A DNA stretch of 64,000 bases from RGDT01 sp964630925 (GCA_964630925.1 CAZVZK010000036.1:10515-74514); one strand, 5' to 3'; positions 15,502-24,995 are shown, counted from the first letter of the stretch. The notes: generated by a model not told the origin, from the sequence alone. A program made the numbers and translations.

Positions 15502-16161
15502 TCAGTCCGCATCCTGGATGACGATCAGTGTGAAATCATCTTGAAACGTGCCGCTGCCCTTGAGACGGGCGGCGTTCTGTAACTCTTGAACGAGGTCGGG
15601 GCCATTGTGCGTCTTCGCCGTGTCGATGAGGCGCTCCCAGCCGACGTACTTCCAGACGCCGTCGGACATGACGAGGAGCTTCCACGGCGGGGCCAGCTCT
15701 GCGGCGAAGGGGATGAAGAACGTCTCCCCGGAGCCGACAGGTGGATCCTTCCATTGATCGCGGGTCAACTCATGCAAGCGGCCCTGCCCGTCGATGGCGA
15801 GGACTGCGCTGTCTCCGCAGGATGCCCCGCTCACCTCGTTGCCTCGGATCGAGAGCCCGATCAGCGTCGTGAATCCCGCTTCCTTGTCGGCCCGGACAAC
15901 ACCATCAACGGCGAGGAGGGTCGCGGTCCAGCCGCGATCCATGAGGACCATCGAGGAAATCAAGGCAGCGGAATCAAACGCCGCCCGGACGGCGAGGGCC
16001 GAGGCGGGGCCGCCGCCGGGCTGGCCGCCCATGCCGTCCGCCAGGGCGACGAGGAGGACACTGCCGTCGGCGGGATGCGGGCGCACGCCGAACGAGTCCT
16101 CGTTGACGGGGTGGCCTCCGGCTTCGGTGAAGGTGTGGATGTGGAACACAGGGTCGCTCAC
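15502..16161 (-). CDS. PP2C-family protein phosphatase
   Basis: This 219-residue protein has the Mn/Mg-dependent Ser/Thr phosphatase motifs in order: NEDSFGV (motif 1), LADGMGG (motif 2, metal Asp), SGASCGDSAVL, KLLVMSDGVWKYV with the second metal Asp, and DDFTLIVI at the end. The metal-binding aspartates are present, so activity is expected. Its ATG overlaps the stop of the upstream toxin-like gene by 4 nt. It is embedded between two toxin-antitoxin-like pairs inside the SUF gene cluster, which is an unusual place for a phosphatase. Confidence 0.85.
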   Translation of the reverse strand: MSDPVFHIHTFTEAGGHPVNEDSFGVRPHPADGSVLLVALADGMGGQPGGGPASALAVRAAFDSAALISSMVLMDRGWTATLLAVDGVVRADKEAGFTTLIGLSIRGNEVSGASCGDSAVLAIDGQGRLHELTRDQWKDPPVGSGETFFIPFAAELAPPWKLLVMSDGVWKYVGWERLIDTAKTHNGPDLVQELQNAARLKGSGTFQDDFTLIVIQDAD

Positions 16162-16409
16162 TGAATGACCTTGAAGGCAACGATGTAAACCTTGCAGTCG
16201 CCAGCATCGAGCTCGTACAGTGCCGCGAGCGGGTCGTCGGAGTAGATCCGCGCGGTGCCGAATTCAATGCCCTTGATTGGGGCGTCCACCTTCAATTCGG
16301 CCTCGATCCTGTCTGCCGAGTCGGTGACCGCCTGCTGATCGTCCGCGGCGTTCCAGATGTTGGCGAGGTCGCGGAGGGCGGATTTCATCGGGATGACCGT
16401 CCACCTCAT
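16158..16409 (-). CDS. RelE/ParE-like toxin candidate, pair 2 (divergent)
   Basis: This 83-residue protein begins MRWTVIPMKSALRDLANIWNAAD and is homologous to the toxins of pairs 1 and 3 along its length. The aligned middle (DRIEAELKVDAPIKG) replaces the DDAHTKGRP form. It is the most divergent of the three. Its start overlaps the antitoxin stop (16406-16409, ATGA) and its stop overlaps the PP2C start (16158-16161), so three consecutive genes are translationally coupled. The functional class is inferred from paralogy and arrangement only. Confidence 0.62.
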   Translation of the reverse strand: MRWTVIPMKSALRDLANIWNAADDQQAVTDSADRIEAELKVDAPIKGIEFGTARIYSDDPLAALYELDAGDCKVYIVAFKVIQ

Positions 16410-16657
16410 CTCGTCTCCCCACCTTGGAGCCGTTTCCAGAGCTCGGAGAAAGGTTCCCCCGGCTCTTTGGAGGCGGGATCGCGCTTGATCGCTTCCAGGT
16501 CATCCAGCGTGAACGGGTTCCGAGCGGCCATCTCCTCGGTGCTCATCGTGCGGCGGAACTTGCCGATCTCCTTGCCGCTCCGGTCGCGCAGCACGACCTC
16601 CCCCTTCGTGGAAGCGAGGGCGGCGGCGACGGCATCATCGAGAACCAATTCGCTCAT
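16406..16657 (-). CDS. Antitoxin candidate, pair 2
   Basis: This 83-residue protein begins MSELVLDDAVAAALASTKGE and contains VVLRDRSGKEIGKFRR, the counterpart of the DKxGKVxGRFYPG block of the other two antitoxin candidates. A charged C-terminal region follows (PFSELWKRLQGGETR). ATG at 16657 is chosen by alignment with its paralogues; an in-frame ATG further upstream lies across weak sequence. It is coupled to the downstream toxin candidate by an ATGA overlap. Confidence 0.62.
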   Translation of the reverse strand: MSELVLDDAVAAALASTKGEVVLRDRSGKEIGKFRRTMSTEEMAARNPFTLDDLEAIKRDPASKEPGEPFSELWKRLQGGETR

Positions 16658-16693
16658 GGCGTGCCTCCAGTTCGGCCGAGTGGCGCCCACCGG

Positions 16694-16963
16694 TCATTCC
16701 TCGGCCGCGGGCGGGACGATGGCGTATTGCAGGATCTCCGCGAGGCGGTCTTCGACGGAGACGGAGTAGAACACGAGGAGGACACCAAGTCTGAAGATCC
16801 GATCCCCGTCGCAGGGTCGGCCTTTCGTGTGGGCGTCGTCGCGCAACTCCCGGTCAATGAGGTTCGAGTCGCGCGTGACCGCCGCCGAATCCGGGCCGGC
16901 ATCGTTGTAGATCCTCGCGAGCTCCGCCTCCGCGGATGGGGACACGGTGACGGTGAATCTCAC
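16694..16963 (-). CDS. RelE/ParE-like toxin candidate, pair 1
   Basis: This 89-residue protein starts at GTG (16963), which overlaps the antitoxin stop as GTGA. The sequence VRFTVTVSPSAEAELARIYN gives the family's first strand and helix. IDRELRDDAHTKGRPCDGDR closely matches the pair 3 toxin, and VLLVFYSVSVEDRLAEILQY forms the closing strands. An upstream in-frame ATG exists but would run through the antitoxin gene in another frame. The role is inferred from paralogy, size and pairing. Confidence 0.7.
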   Translation of the reverse strand: MRFTVTVSPSAEAELARIYNDAGPDSAAVTRDSNLIDRELRDDAHTKGRPCDGDRIFRLGVLLVFYSVSVEDRLAEILQYAIVPPAAEE

Positions 16964-17217
16964 GGCCGCGCCTCCCCGGCCTGAATCCGAGCCATCACCT
17001 CGGCGAGCGGCCTGCCCTTGCCCGCCTCCGCCACCTTGCGCCGCTTGCACTCGGCGATGTCGAGGAATTCATGCGCGTTCGCGTAGACCTCCTCGTCGGT
17101 CATCGCGCCGGGGTAGAAGCGGCCCACCACCTTGCCGCCCTTGTCGCGCACGACGGTGAGCCCTTTCAGCCCAGAGAGCAAGGCCAGCGCATTGTCGTCC
17201 AACGTTACTTCACTCAT
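16960..17217 (-). CDS. Antitoxin candidate, pair 1
   Basis: This 85-residue protein, MSEVTLDDNALALLSGLKGL, carries the shared core TVVRDKGGKVVGRFYPGAMT and a helical C-terminus (CKRRKVAEAGKGRPLAEVMA). It lies 12 bp after the sufB stop and overlaps its toxin by 4 nt. The N-terminal halves of antitoxins 1 and 3 are more alike than either is to antitoxin 2. This suggests that pairs 1 and 3 arose from a later duplication, with the PP2C/pair 2 block between them. Confidence 0.68.
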   Translation of the reverse strand: MSEVTLDDNALALLSGLKGLTVVRDKGGKVVGRFYPGAMTDEEVYANAHEFLDIAECKRRKVAEAGKGRPLAEVMARIQAGEARP

Positions 17218-17229
17218 GACACCCCTCCC

Positions 17230-19776
<2,547 letters not shown>

Positions 19777-19796
19777 GTTGCGCTCGTCTTCCGTGT

Positions 19797-20300
19797 TCAG
19801 GAGTTCAACCGGGCGGGGCCGAGGGTGAGCAACTTCTCGCCGCGGGGCAGGCCGGCCTGGAGCTGGCGGACGATGGGGAGGTCGCCGGTGAGGAGGTCTT
19901 GCAGGGTGACCTGGTCGAGGATGTGCCGCATCCACCCCTCCAGGGCCTCCCACAGGCCGCGAAGGCCGCAGCCGCCGCGGTGGACGCAGGGCCCGCTGGT
20001 CTCGGGGCCGGCGTGCTTCTCGCAGTAGCCGTCGCCCTCGAAGAGGGGCTCGCCGAGGGCGAGGAGGGCCGTCCCCAGGCGGATCTCTGAGGGTGGGCTG
20101 GTGAGGCGGTAGCCGCCGGTGCGTCCGCGTTCGGCCTCGACGAGGCCCTGCTGACGGAGGAGGGTGAGGAGTTTGCCGGCGTAGGAGGGGGACAGGTCCT
20201 CCGCCGAGGCGATCTCCGGGATGGTGAGCGGCCCGCCGCCGGCGCGTGCGAGGCGCAGCAGGCAACGCACGCCGTACTCTTCCTGCGCCGAGATCTTCAT
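19797..20300 (-). CDS. Rrf2-family transcriptional regulator of the SUF locus
   Basis: This 167-residue protein has an N-terminal winged helix-turn-helix (MKISAQEEYGVRCLLRLAR, then SPSYAGKLLTLLRQQGLVEA and the wing GRTGGYRL). A three-cysteine cluster follows (GYCEKHAGPE, GPCVHRGGCGL), as in Fe-S-sensing IscR/SufR-type members. ATG at 20300 is chosen over one five codons upstream because GGGGGGAG sits 5-6 nt before it. It is the first gene of the SUF transcript, 20 bp before sufB. Its promoter overlaps a perfect inverted repeat, so cluster-dependent autorepression is likely. Confidence 0.9.
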   Translation of the reverse strand: MKISAQEEYGVRCLLRLARAGGGPLTIPEIASAEDLSPSYAGKLLTLLRQQGLVEAERGRTGGYRLTSPPSEIRLGTALLALGEPLFEGDGYCEKHAGPETSGPCVHRGGCGLRGLWEALEGWMRHILDQVTLQDLLTGDLPIVRQLQAGLPRGEKLLTLGPARLNS

Positions 20301-20321
20301 GCGGCTCCCCCCCACTCCGAG

Positions 20322-20342
20322 AGTGATTGTAGGGGAATCACT
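20322..20342 (-). promoter_or_regulatory. Probable Rrf2 operator, perfect inverted repeat
   Basis: The sequence AGTGATT-N7-AATCACT is a perfect 7-bp inverted repeat. On the minus strand it covers the 3' part of the spacer and the whole -10 hexamer of the promoter at 20326-20355. A repressor bound here would block RNA polymerase. Size and position fit an Rrf2-family site, and the Rrf2 gene begins 22 bp downstream. Confidence 0.7.
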
Positions 20343-20355
20343 ACTTTTTTGTCAA
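20326..20355 (-). promoter_or_regulatory. Sigma70-type promoter of the Rrf2-SUF operon
   Basis: On the minus strand a consensus -35 TTGACA (20350-20355) is followed after 18 bp by -10 TACAAT (20326-20331). Transcription would start near 20319 and leave a leader of about 20 nt before the Rrf2 ATG. This is the best consensus promoter in the window and stands out in a GC-rich sequence because of the A-run after the -35. Confidence 0.8.
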
Positions 20356-20728
20356 GAATAGGGAGGGGGTGGAGGCCATTGTTGAGTGGGGGGAGGGGGC
20401 CGCCCGGGGCGTCCGCGTCCGCTACCAGTGCCGGGCGGCCCTGTTGTGCATTCGTCCGCTGACGCGGAACCGGTGAGCGGCCCGTTCCGTTCTCGGCTCC
20501 CGCTGATGACCCGAGCCGGGAAGGCCCGGAGCCCGATCTCGGCTCCCGCTGACGGCCGATGACCTGAACGAGCTGGCCCCCTGCACCATGCACGAGCGGT
20601 CCACGCCGAGGACGCGGTGGGGACAGCTTTTCCATGCCCTCTCCGCTCCGCCTGCGCTCCGGCCAGCTCGTCGGCGGGCTCCGCCCTTCTTCCGACTCGC
20701 GGCCTGCGCTCCGGCTCCGCTTGCCGAA
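20356..20728. other. Intergenic region with no gene recognised
   Basis: About 370 bp lie between the SUF promoter and the stop of the formylglycine-generating-type gene. It contains a 16-bp direct repeat (TCTCGGCTCCCGCTGA at 20491-20506 and 20537-20552). Short open frames occur on both strands but none has a ribosome site or a protein-like composition. A small tail of GC-rich, CCGGC-patterned sequence at 20640-20720 also gives no homology that I recognise. Confidence 0.4.
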
Positions 20729-21715
20729 CTACCCGGACGGAACCAGGGCGGCCCGGAACCCCATGCTGAAGTTCCGGCTCGCCGGGGTGTACCAGTTGCG
20801 GCGCGCTGAACGGCAATTCCAGCCGTTATTGATCCAGCCGCCGCCCCGGAGCACCCGGTCCGAGCCCTCTTCCGGCCCCGTGGGGTCTGTCACCACTCCT
20901 GCCGGGTAGTCGCCGTACCAGTCACCGCACCACTCCCACACGTTGCCGTGCATGTCGTGCAGTCCGAAGGCGTTCGGCGGGTATGACCCCACGGCGCAGG
21001 TCCGTTCAAGGCCGGAGTCGTGGAAATTCGCCTGGGTCTTGCCGAGGGTGTCGCCGAAGTGGAATGGCTTTGAAGCAAGCCCCCCTCGGCAGGAATACTC
21101 CCACTCCGCCTCCGTCGGCAGGCGGTACAGGCGTCGTTCCCGCCTCTCTCCCGCCAGCGCCGACAGCCTCTCACAGAACCCCGCCGCGTCCCCCCATGAG
21201 ACGGTCTCCACCGGGAACGACGAGGTGTCCATCTTCTTCACCTTCGCCTTGCCGCCGCCCTTTTTTGAGAAGTGGCTCGGATTCTTGCCCATCACCGCCT
21301 GATACTGCCCCTGTGTCACCGGATGGACGCCCAGCCAGAACGCACGCGTCAACGTCACCTCGTGCCGCACCTCGTCCTCGGAGCGATCCGCCTCGTCCTC
21401 GGGCGATCCCATCCAGAACGTGCCGGGCGGGATCAGCACGAAGCGCATGCCGATGCTGTTGACGACCTCCGGCACGCACGGACGCACCCCGCCGGCGATC
21501 AGCTCGCGGACACGCTGCTCGGCGGAGGCACGGCACGCTGACGCCGTGCCGCTCGCCTGATCCATCCCACGCAGGCGGCGGGTGAGGCGCAGCAGCTCGG
21601 CACGCTCGGATTCGCCCTGCTCCTCCAGGCGGTCGGCGACGGCCAGCCACAGGACTTCCTCGTCGGGCGTCCGGGCGAGGCACGTCAGCAGCCGGGACAG
21701 CTCGGGGTCATGCAT
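20729..21715 (-). CDS. Formylglycine-generating enzyme-family protein with TIGR02996-like N-terminus
   Basis: This 328-residue protein has an N-terminal segment of about 45 residues (PDEEVLWLAVADRLEEQGE) resembling the planctomycete TIGR02996 domain. A sulfatase-modifying (SUMF1/FGE-type) domain follows: VNSIGMRFVLIPPGTFWMGS, HPVTQGQYQAVMGKNPSHF, LPTEAEWEYSCRGG, NVWEWCGDWYGDYPA and RVLRGGGWINN. Many bacterial members are not true sulfatase activators, and no sulfatase gene is nearby. ATG at 21715 is chosen because the N-terminal domain begins there. The run of extra Lys/Gly residues in FSKKGGGKAKVKK is an insertion relative to typical members. Confidence 0.85.
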   Translation of the reverse strand: MHDPELSRLLTCLARTPDEEVLWLAVADRLEEQGESERAELLRLTRRLRGMDQASGTASACRASAEQRVRELIAGGVRPCVPEVVNSIGMRFVLIPPGTFWMGSPEDEADRSEDEVRHEVTLTRAFWLGVHPVTQGQYQAVMGKNPSHFSKKGGGKAKVKKMDTSSFPVETVSWGDAAGFCERLSALAGERRERRLYRLPTEAEWEYSCRGGLASKPFHFGDTLGKTQANFHDSGLERTCAVGSYPPNAFGLHDMHGNVWEWCGDWYGDYPAGVVTDPTGPEEGSDRVLRGGGWINNGWNCRSARRNWYTPASRNFSMGFRAALVPSG

Positions 21716-21758
21716 GGCATGTCGGCCTCTTCGGAAGGGGCGCGGAGCCTTCCGGTCC

Positions 21759-21767
21759 ATGCTATCA
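21759..21767 (-). promoter_or_regulatory. Possible extended -10 for the formylglycine-generating-type gene
   Basis: The minus strand reads TGA-TAGCAT about 45 bp before the ATG at 21715, matching the TGn-plus-hexamer pattern seen at several other starts here. There is no convincing -35. Confidence 0.3.
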
Positions 21768-21815
21768 CCCGGGCCGGTGGGGCACTCGCCTCGCCCGCCA
21801 CCCGCCCGATCGGAG

Positions 21816-21821
21816 TACAAT
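21816..21821 (+). promoter_or_regulatory. -10 hexamer placed for a near-leaderless transcript
   Basis: TACAAT ends 7 bp before the ATG at 21829. Transcription would therefore start at or within a base or two of the start codon, and no ribosome site is possible for that ATG. Either the message is leaderless or an internal start is used. Confidence 0.45.
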
Positions 21822-21828
21822 CCCCGAC

Positions 21829-22497
21829 ATGCCCCCACACCCCCTGCCCCTGGCCGAGACGCCCGCCGCCCGGCGGCTCGTCCGCGAGCTGTTCCGCCAC
21901 CCTCCGTGGGCGCATCACCCCACCTGCCGCTGCTTCGACGGGCACCTCCTCCGCATCGGGCGGCTCGCGCTCTGTCTGGGCTGCACCTGCCTGGCGGCGG
22001 GCCTCATCACCGGCGGGGTCGCCTTGCTGTGGGCGTGGCGGCACGAGCCGTGGCTCCTGCACCCGTGGGCCGTCTTCGGGGTGGGCCTGCTGTTGTTCGT
22101 GCCGACGCTCGTTCAGCCCTTCTGGCAGCACAAGGGGTTCAAGGCGGCGTCACGCTTCGCCCTGGGGCTGTGCCTGCCGTGCGTCCTCACCGCGGGGCTG
22201 ATCCTGCCGCCGCTGTCGGCCCTCGGCTGGCTGGCGCGGGCGGGGTTCGTGGCCTTCTTCCTCGCCACCTACCGCTTCGCGTCCTGGCTGCGGCGGCGCT
22301 ACACGCCGGACCCGTGCGCGACGTGCCCGCACGGACGCTACCCGTTCTGCGCCGACAACCTGCCCCGCGTCCGCCGCCTGATCACGTCCTCGGGGGCGGG
22401 GGAGTTCGCCGAGGGGTTACGGCGGCTGATCGACGAGTCGCCCGAGGGGGCGGCGGCGGCGCTGGAGGCGCTGGACGCGGCCCGGACCTCGCCTTGA
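21829..22497 (+). CDS. Cysteine-rich integral membrane protein, DUF2085-like
   Basis: This 222-residue protein has about four membrane segments between residues 45 and 150. The stretch HHPTCRCFDGHLLRIGRLAL-CLGCTCLAAG resembles the Cys/His pattern of DUF2085 proteins (CHQ...G..LPLCARCTGIY), and a second cysteine group, PDPCATCPHGRYPFC, follows the last membrane span. A metal- or redox-related role is possible but unproven. The C-terminal 50 residues are soluble and Ala/Glu-rich. A TACAAT -10 lies immediately upstream, so the gene may be leaderless. Confidence 0.6.
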   Translation: MPPHPLPLAETPAARRLVRELFRHPPWAHHPTCRCFDGHLLRIGRLALCLGCTCLAAGLITGGVALLWAWRHEPWLLHPWAVFGVGLLLFVPTLVQPFWQHKGFKAASRFALGLCLPCVLTAGLILPPLSALGWLARAGFVAFFLATYRFASWLRRRYTPDPCATCPHGRYPFCADNLPRVRRLITSSGAGEFAEGLRRLIDESPEGAAAALEALDAARTSP

Positions 22498-22523
22498 CCC
22501 GCTCTGGCGGGTGCTGGTATAAC
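22494..22523 (+). promoter_or_regulatory. Promoter of the secreted protein at 22602
   Basis: -35 TTGACC (22494-22499) and -10 TATAAC (22518-22523) are spaced 18 bp apart, with TGG before the -10 (extended form). The -35 overlaps the stop region of the upstream membrane-protein gene. Confidence 0.6.
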
Positions 22524-22601
22524 GCCCATACGGGACGGAGCGCGCCAGGGACGGCACGCGCCTGGAAACATGGACGGTATTCGCGAAGAGGGGGGCAGCC
22601 G

Positions 22602-23402
22602 ATGGCCGGCGAGCGAGTCAGGTTCGTGGCGTTGGCCCTGGGTCTGGGCCTGATCGGCGGGCTGGCCGCCTACGCGCAGACCATCCCGACCAACCCGAAC
22701 GAGCGGCACGTCCCGCCGGGCGTCAACGTCGAGGACGACTTCGTCGCCAAGACGGGCAAGCTGTGGGTCCTGGACTTCACCTTCAAGAACCCGCGGACGA
22801 TCACGGTGAACATCCCCGGCAAGGGGAACCGCGTCGTGTGGTACCTGCGCTATCAGGTCATCAACTACTCGGCGGAGCCGCGGACGTTCGTCCCCGACTT
22901 CGAGCTGGTGACGCACGACAAGGGCATGGTGTACACCGACCAGATCCTGCCCAGCGCGATGGAGGAGATCAAGAAGCTGGAGGACCCGACCGGCTTCTAC
23001 AAGATCAAGAATTCGGTGACCATCGCCGCCGAGCCGATCCCGGTCAGCTCGCGCAAGGCCGACCCGCGCTTCGTCACCGGCGTGGCCACCTGGATCGACC
23101 CCAACGAGGTCGAGCCGGACGACGACGCCGACACCAAGGCCAAGAAGAAGTCGCGGGCCAAGCTGGCCGACAGCAACCGCTACAGCATCTTCGTGGCCGG
23201 GCTGTCGAACGGGTTCACGCTCACCGACGACCCGGCGCCCGGCGCGAAGGGGCAGATCGTCCGCCGCAAGACCCTGCAGCTGACGTTCCAGCGTCTGGGC
23301 GACAAGTTCGCGGGTGCGGACTCGATCCGGTTCCGCGCCCCGGCGACCTGGATCTACCGGGCGTCCAAGGTGAAGCTGGACATCCCGGCCCCGGTCAAGT
23401 AA
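22602..23402 (+). CDS. Secreted protein of unknown function
   Basis: This 266-residue protein has a signal peptide (RFVALALGLGLIGGLAAYAQ). The mature part is rich in beta-strand-like sequence (LWVLDFTFKNPRTITVNIPG, VWYLRYQVINYSAEPRTFVP) and looks like an immunoglobulin-type or similar extracytoplasmic fold. A charged stretch near 190 (DDDADTKAKKKSRAK) interrupts it. I do not recognise a named family, though similar proteins appear common in planctomycetes. The ATG at 22602 has a GAGGGGGG ribosome site. It is followed 47 bp later by rpmA, which may share its transcript. Confidence 0.7.
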   Translation: MAGERVRFVALALGLGLIGGLAAYAQTIPTNPNERHVPPGVNVEDDFVAKTGKLWVLDFTFKNPRTITVNIPGKGNRVVWYLRYQVINYSAEPRTFVPDFELVTHDKGMVYTDQILPSAMEEIKKLEDPTGFYKIKNSVTIAAEPIPVSSRKADPRFVTGVATWIDPNEVEPDDDADTKAKKKSRAKLADSNRYSIFVAGLSNGFTLTDDPAPGAKGQIVRRKTLQLTFQRLGDKFAGADSIRFRAPATWIYRASKVKLDIPAPVK

Positions 23403-23449
23403 GATCACGTTTTCCCGACAGATTCCACACCCTGAAGGCGGATAGGACG

Positions 23450-23704
23450 ATGGCTCACAAGAAAGGCCAAGGCTCGTCGAAGAACGGCCGCGAGTCGCAC
23501 AGCCAGCGGCTCGGCATCAAGGTTTTCGGGGGCGGCCCCGTCAAGGCCGGCGGCATCATCGTCCGCCAGCGTGGCACCCGCTTCCACCCGGGCCGCAACG
23601 TCAAGCGCGCCAAGGACGACTCGCTGTTCTCGCTGGTCGAGGGGCACGTCCAGTTCGAGTGCGGCGGCACCCGCATCAGCGTCATCCCGGCCCCCGCGGA
23701 ATGA
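23450..23704 (+). CDS. rpmA: 50S ribosomal protein L27
   Basis: This 84-residue L27 begins directly at MAHKKGQGSSKNGRESHSQR. Further typical blocks are LGIKVFGGGPVKAGGIIVRQ, RGTRFHPGRNV and RAKDDSLFSLVEG. There is no N-terminal cleavage extension of the Firmicutes type. The usual neighbour rplU (L21) is not in front of it; a secreted-protein gene is. A strong stem-loop terminator follows at 23728-23754. Confidence 0.97.
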   Translation: MAHKKGQGSSKNGRESHSQRLGIKVFGGGPVKAGGIIVRQRGTRFHPGRNVKRAKDDSLFSLVEGHVQFECGGTRISVIPAPAE

Positions 23705-23727
23705 CCGCCGGCGAGTGCGAACACTTC

Positions 23728-23754
23728 AGGCCCTCCGGCCAGTCCGGAGGGCCT
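23728..23754 (+). terminator. Rho-independent terminator after rpmA
   Basis: An 11-bp perfect stem (AGGCCCTCCGG / CCGGAGGGCCT) with a 5-nt loop is followed by GTTTGTT. It begins 24 bp after the rpmA stop and ends before the TATAAT of the next transcript. Confidence 0.8.
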
Positions 23755-23796
23755 GTTTGTTCCACCGCGCACGATGCCCGATATCGCGTGGCCGCC

Positions 23797-23802
23797 TATA
23801 AT
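23797..23802 (+). promoter_or_regulatory. -10 of the DUF971-mrp transcript
   Basis: A consensus TATAAT lies 26 bp before the ATG at 23828, so transcription would start near 23809. There is no recognisable -35. It lies directly after the rpmA terminator, marking the start of a new unit. Confidence 0.55.
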
Positions 23803-23827
23803 GGCGCACATGGGCGAGGAGGCGGTC

Positions 23828-24154
23828 ATGTCGGAACAGGGCCCGTTGCCCGCGGCGCTGCGGCGCGAGGGCGACGATCTCGTCATCGAGTGGAGTGACG
23901 GCGCCTCGGGCCGTGTCTCGTGGAAGAGGCTGCGCGACGCCTGCCCGTGCGCCGGGTGCAAGGAGGAGCGTGGCAAGCCCGCCAACCCCTTCCACATCCT
24001 CAAGCCCAGCGAGATCGTCCCCCTCGCCCCCGTCTCCATGCCGCGCGTCGGGCGGTACGCCTACAAGGTCGTGTGGAGCGACGGCCACGACACGGGCATC
24101 TACACGCTCGAACACCTGCGCGAACTGACGTGCGGCCGGACCCCAGAGAGCTGA
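23828..24154 (+). CDS. DUF971 domain protein
   Basis: This 108-residue protein, LRREGDDLVIEWSDGASGRV, has the DUF971 (gamma-butyrobetaine hydroxylase N-terminal-like) fold. The Cys pair in LRDACPCAGC and the block VGRYAYKVVWSDGHDTGIYT-LEHLREL are characteristic. ATG at 23828 is preferred because GAGGAGG lies 6 nt upstream; earlier in-frame ATGs fall at the -10. It is followed after 3 bp by mrp. This pairing of DUF971 with the Mrp/ApbC ATPase is common in bacteria and suggests a role in Fe-S cluster or metal handling. Confidence 0.88.
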   Translation: MSEQGPLPAALRREGDDLVIEWSDGASGRVSWKRLRDACPCAGCKEERGKPANPFHILKPSEIVPLAPVSMPRVGRYAYKVVWSDGHDTGIYTLEHLRELTCGRTPES

Positions 24155-24157
24155 CCC

Positions 24158-24979
24158 ATGCAACCCCACGGCGGCCCGCCCCCGAAGATCGTCCTGCCCA
24201 ACGTCAAGAACGTCGTGGCCGTCGCCAGCGGCAAGGGCGGCGTCGGCAAGTCCACGGTCGCCGCCAACCTCGCCATCGCCTTGGCGAGGACGGGGGCGAA
24301 GGTCGGGCTGATGGACGCCGACATCTACGGGCCGAGCATCCCGATCATGTTCGGCGTGCCCTGCCCCATCGACCAGCACACCACGCCCCTGCCGCTGGAG
24401 CGTTTCGGCATCAAGCTCATGTCGATCGGCTTCGTCGTCCCGCCGGAGAAGGCGGTCATCTGGCGCGGCCCGATGGTGGACCGCGCCCTCCGCCAGTTCC
24501 TCGGCGACCTCGACTGGGGGGCCCTCGACTACCTGGTCCTCGACCTGCCGCCGGGGACGGGCGACGCGCAGCTCACGCTGAGCCAGAACGCGCCGCTTAC
24601 GGGCGTGGTGATCGTCACGACGCCGCAGGACGTGGCCCTCGTCGATGCCCGCAAGGGGCTGGCGATGTTCAACGAGGTGCGCGTCCCCATCCTGGGCATC
24701 GTCGAGAACATGAGCTACTTCCTCGGCGATGACGGCAAGCGGTACGAGCTGTTCGGCCACGGGGGCGGCGAGCGTCTGGCGGCGATGGCCGGCGTGCCGT
24801 TCCTGGGCGGGCTGCCCATCGACCCGCGCGTGGCGGTGTGCGGCGACGGCGGCGAGCCGATCGTCTCCAAACACCCGGACGCTCCGGTGTCAAAAGCGTA
24901 TGTGGAGCTGGCCGCGTCGGTGAAGGCGCAGCTCTCGGCGCGGGACGAGGGGCCGGGGCTGCCGGAAGTGCAGATGTGA
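24158..24979 (+). CDS. mrp: Mrp/ApbC-family P-loop ATPase (Fe-S carrier type)
   Basis: This 273-residue MinD/Mrp-type ATPase has a deviant Walker A GKGGVGKST, Walker A' VGLMDADIYGPS, and the switch region VLDLPPGTGDAQLTLSQ. The Mrp signature SIGFVVPPEKAVIWRGPMV is intact. The CxxC pair that many Mrp proteins have after the ENMSY motif is missing: the sequence reads ENMSYFLGDDGKRYELFG. That pair binds a bridging Fe-S cluster in characterised carriers, so this protein either binds the cluster differently or acts otherwise. The N-terminal DUF59 domain found in some homologues is absent; a stand-alone DUF59 protein (SufT) is at 10622. Confidence 0.93.
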   Translation: MQPHGGPPPKIVLPNVKNVVAVASGKGGVGKSTVAANLAIALARTGAKVGLMDADIYGPSIPIMFGVPCPIDQHTTPLPLERFGIKLMSIGFVVPPEKAVIWRGPMVDRALRQFLGDLDWGALDYLVLDLPPGTGDAQLTLSQNAPLTGVVIVTTPQDVALVDARKGLAMFNEVRVPILGIVENMSYFLGDDGKRYELFGHGGGERLAAMAGVPFLGGLPIDPRVAVCGDGGEPIVSKHPDAPVSKAYVELAASVKAQLSARDEGPGLPEVQM

Positions 24980-24995
24980 TGCCGGAGGGACGCCC

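Noticed and set aside
19777..20265. N-terminal extension of SufB
   Set aside because: The frame runs antisense to Rrf2-type coding sequence in another frame on the same strand; Arg/Pro-rich and not SufB-like.
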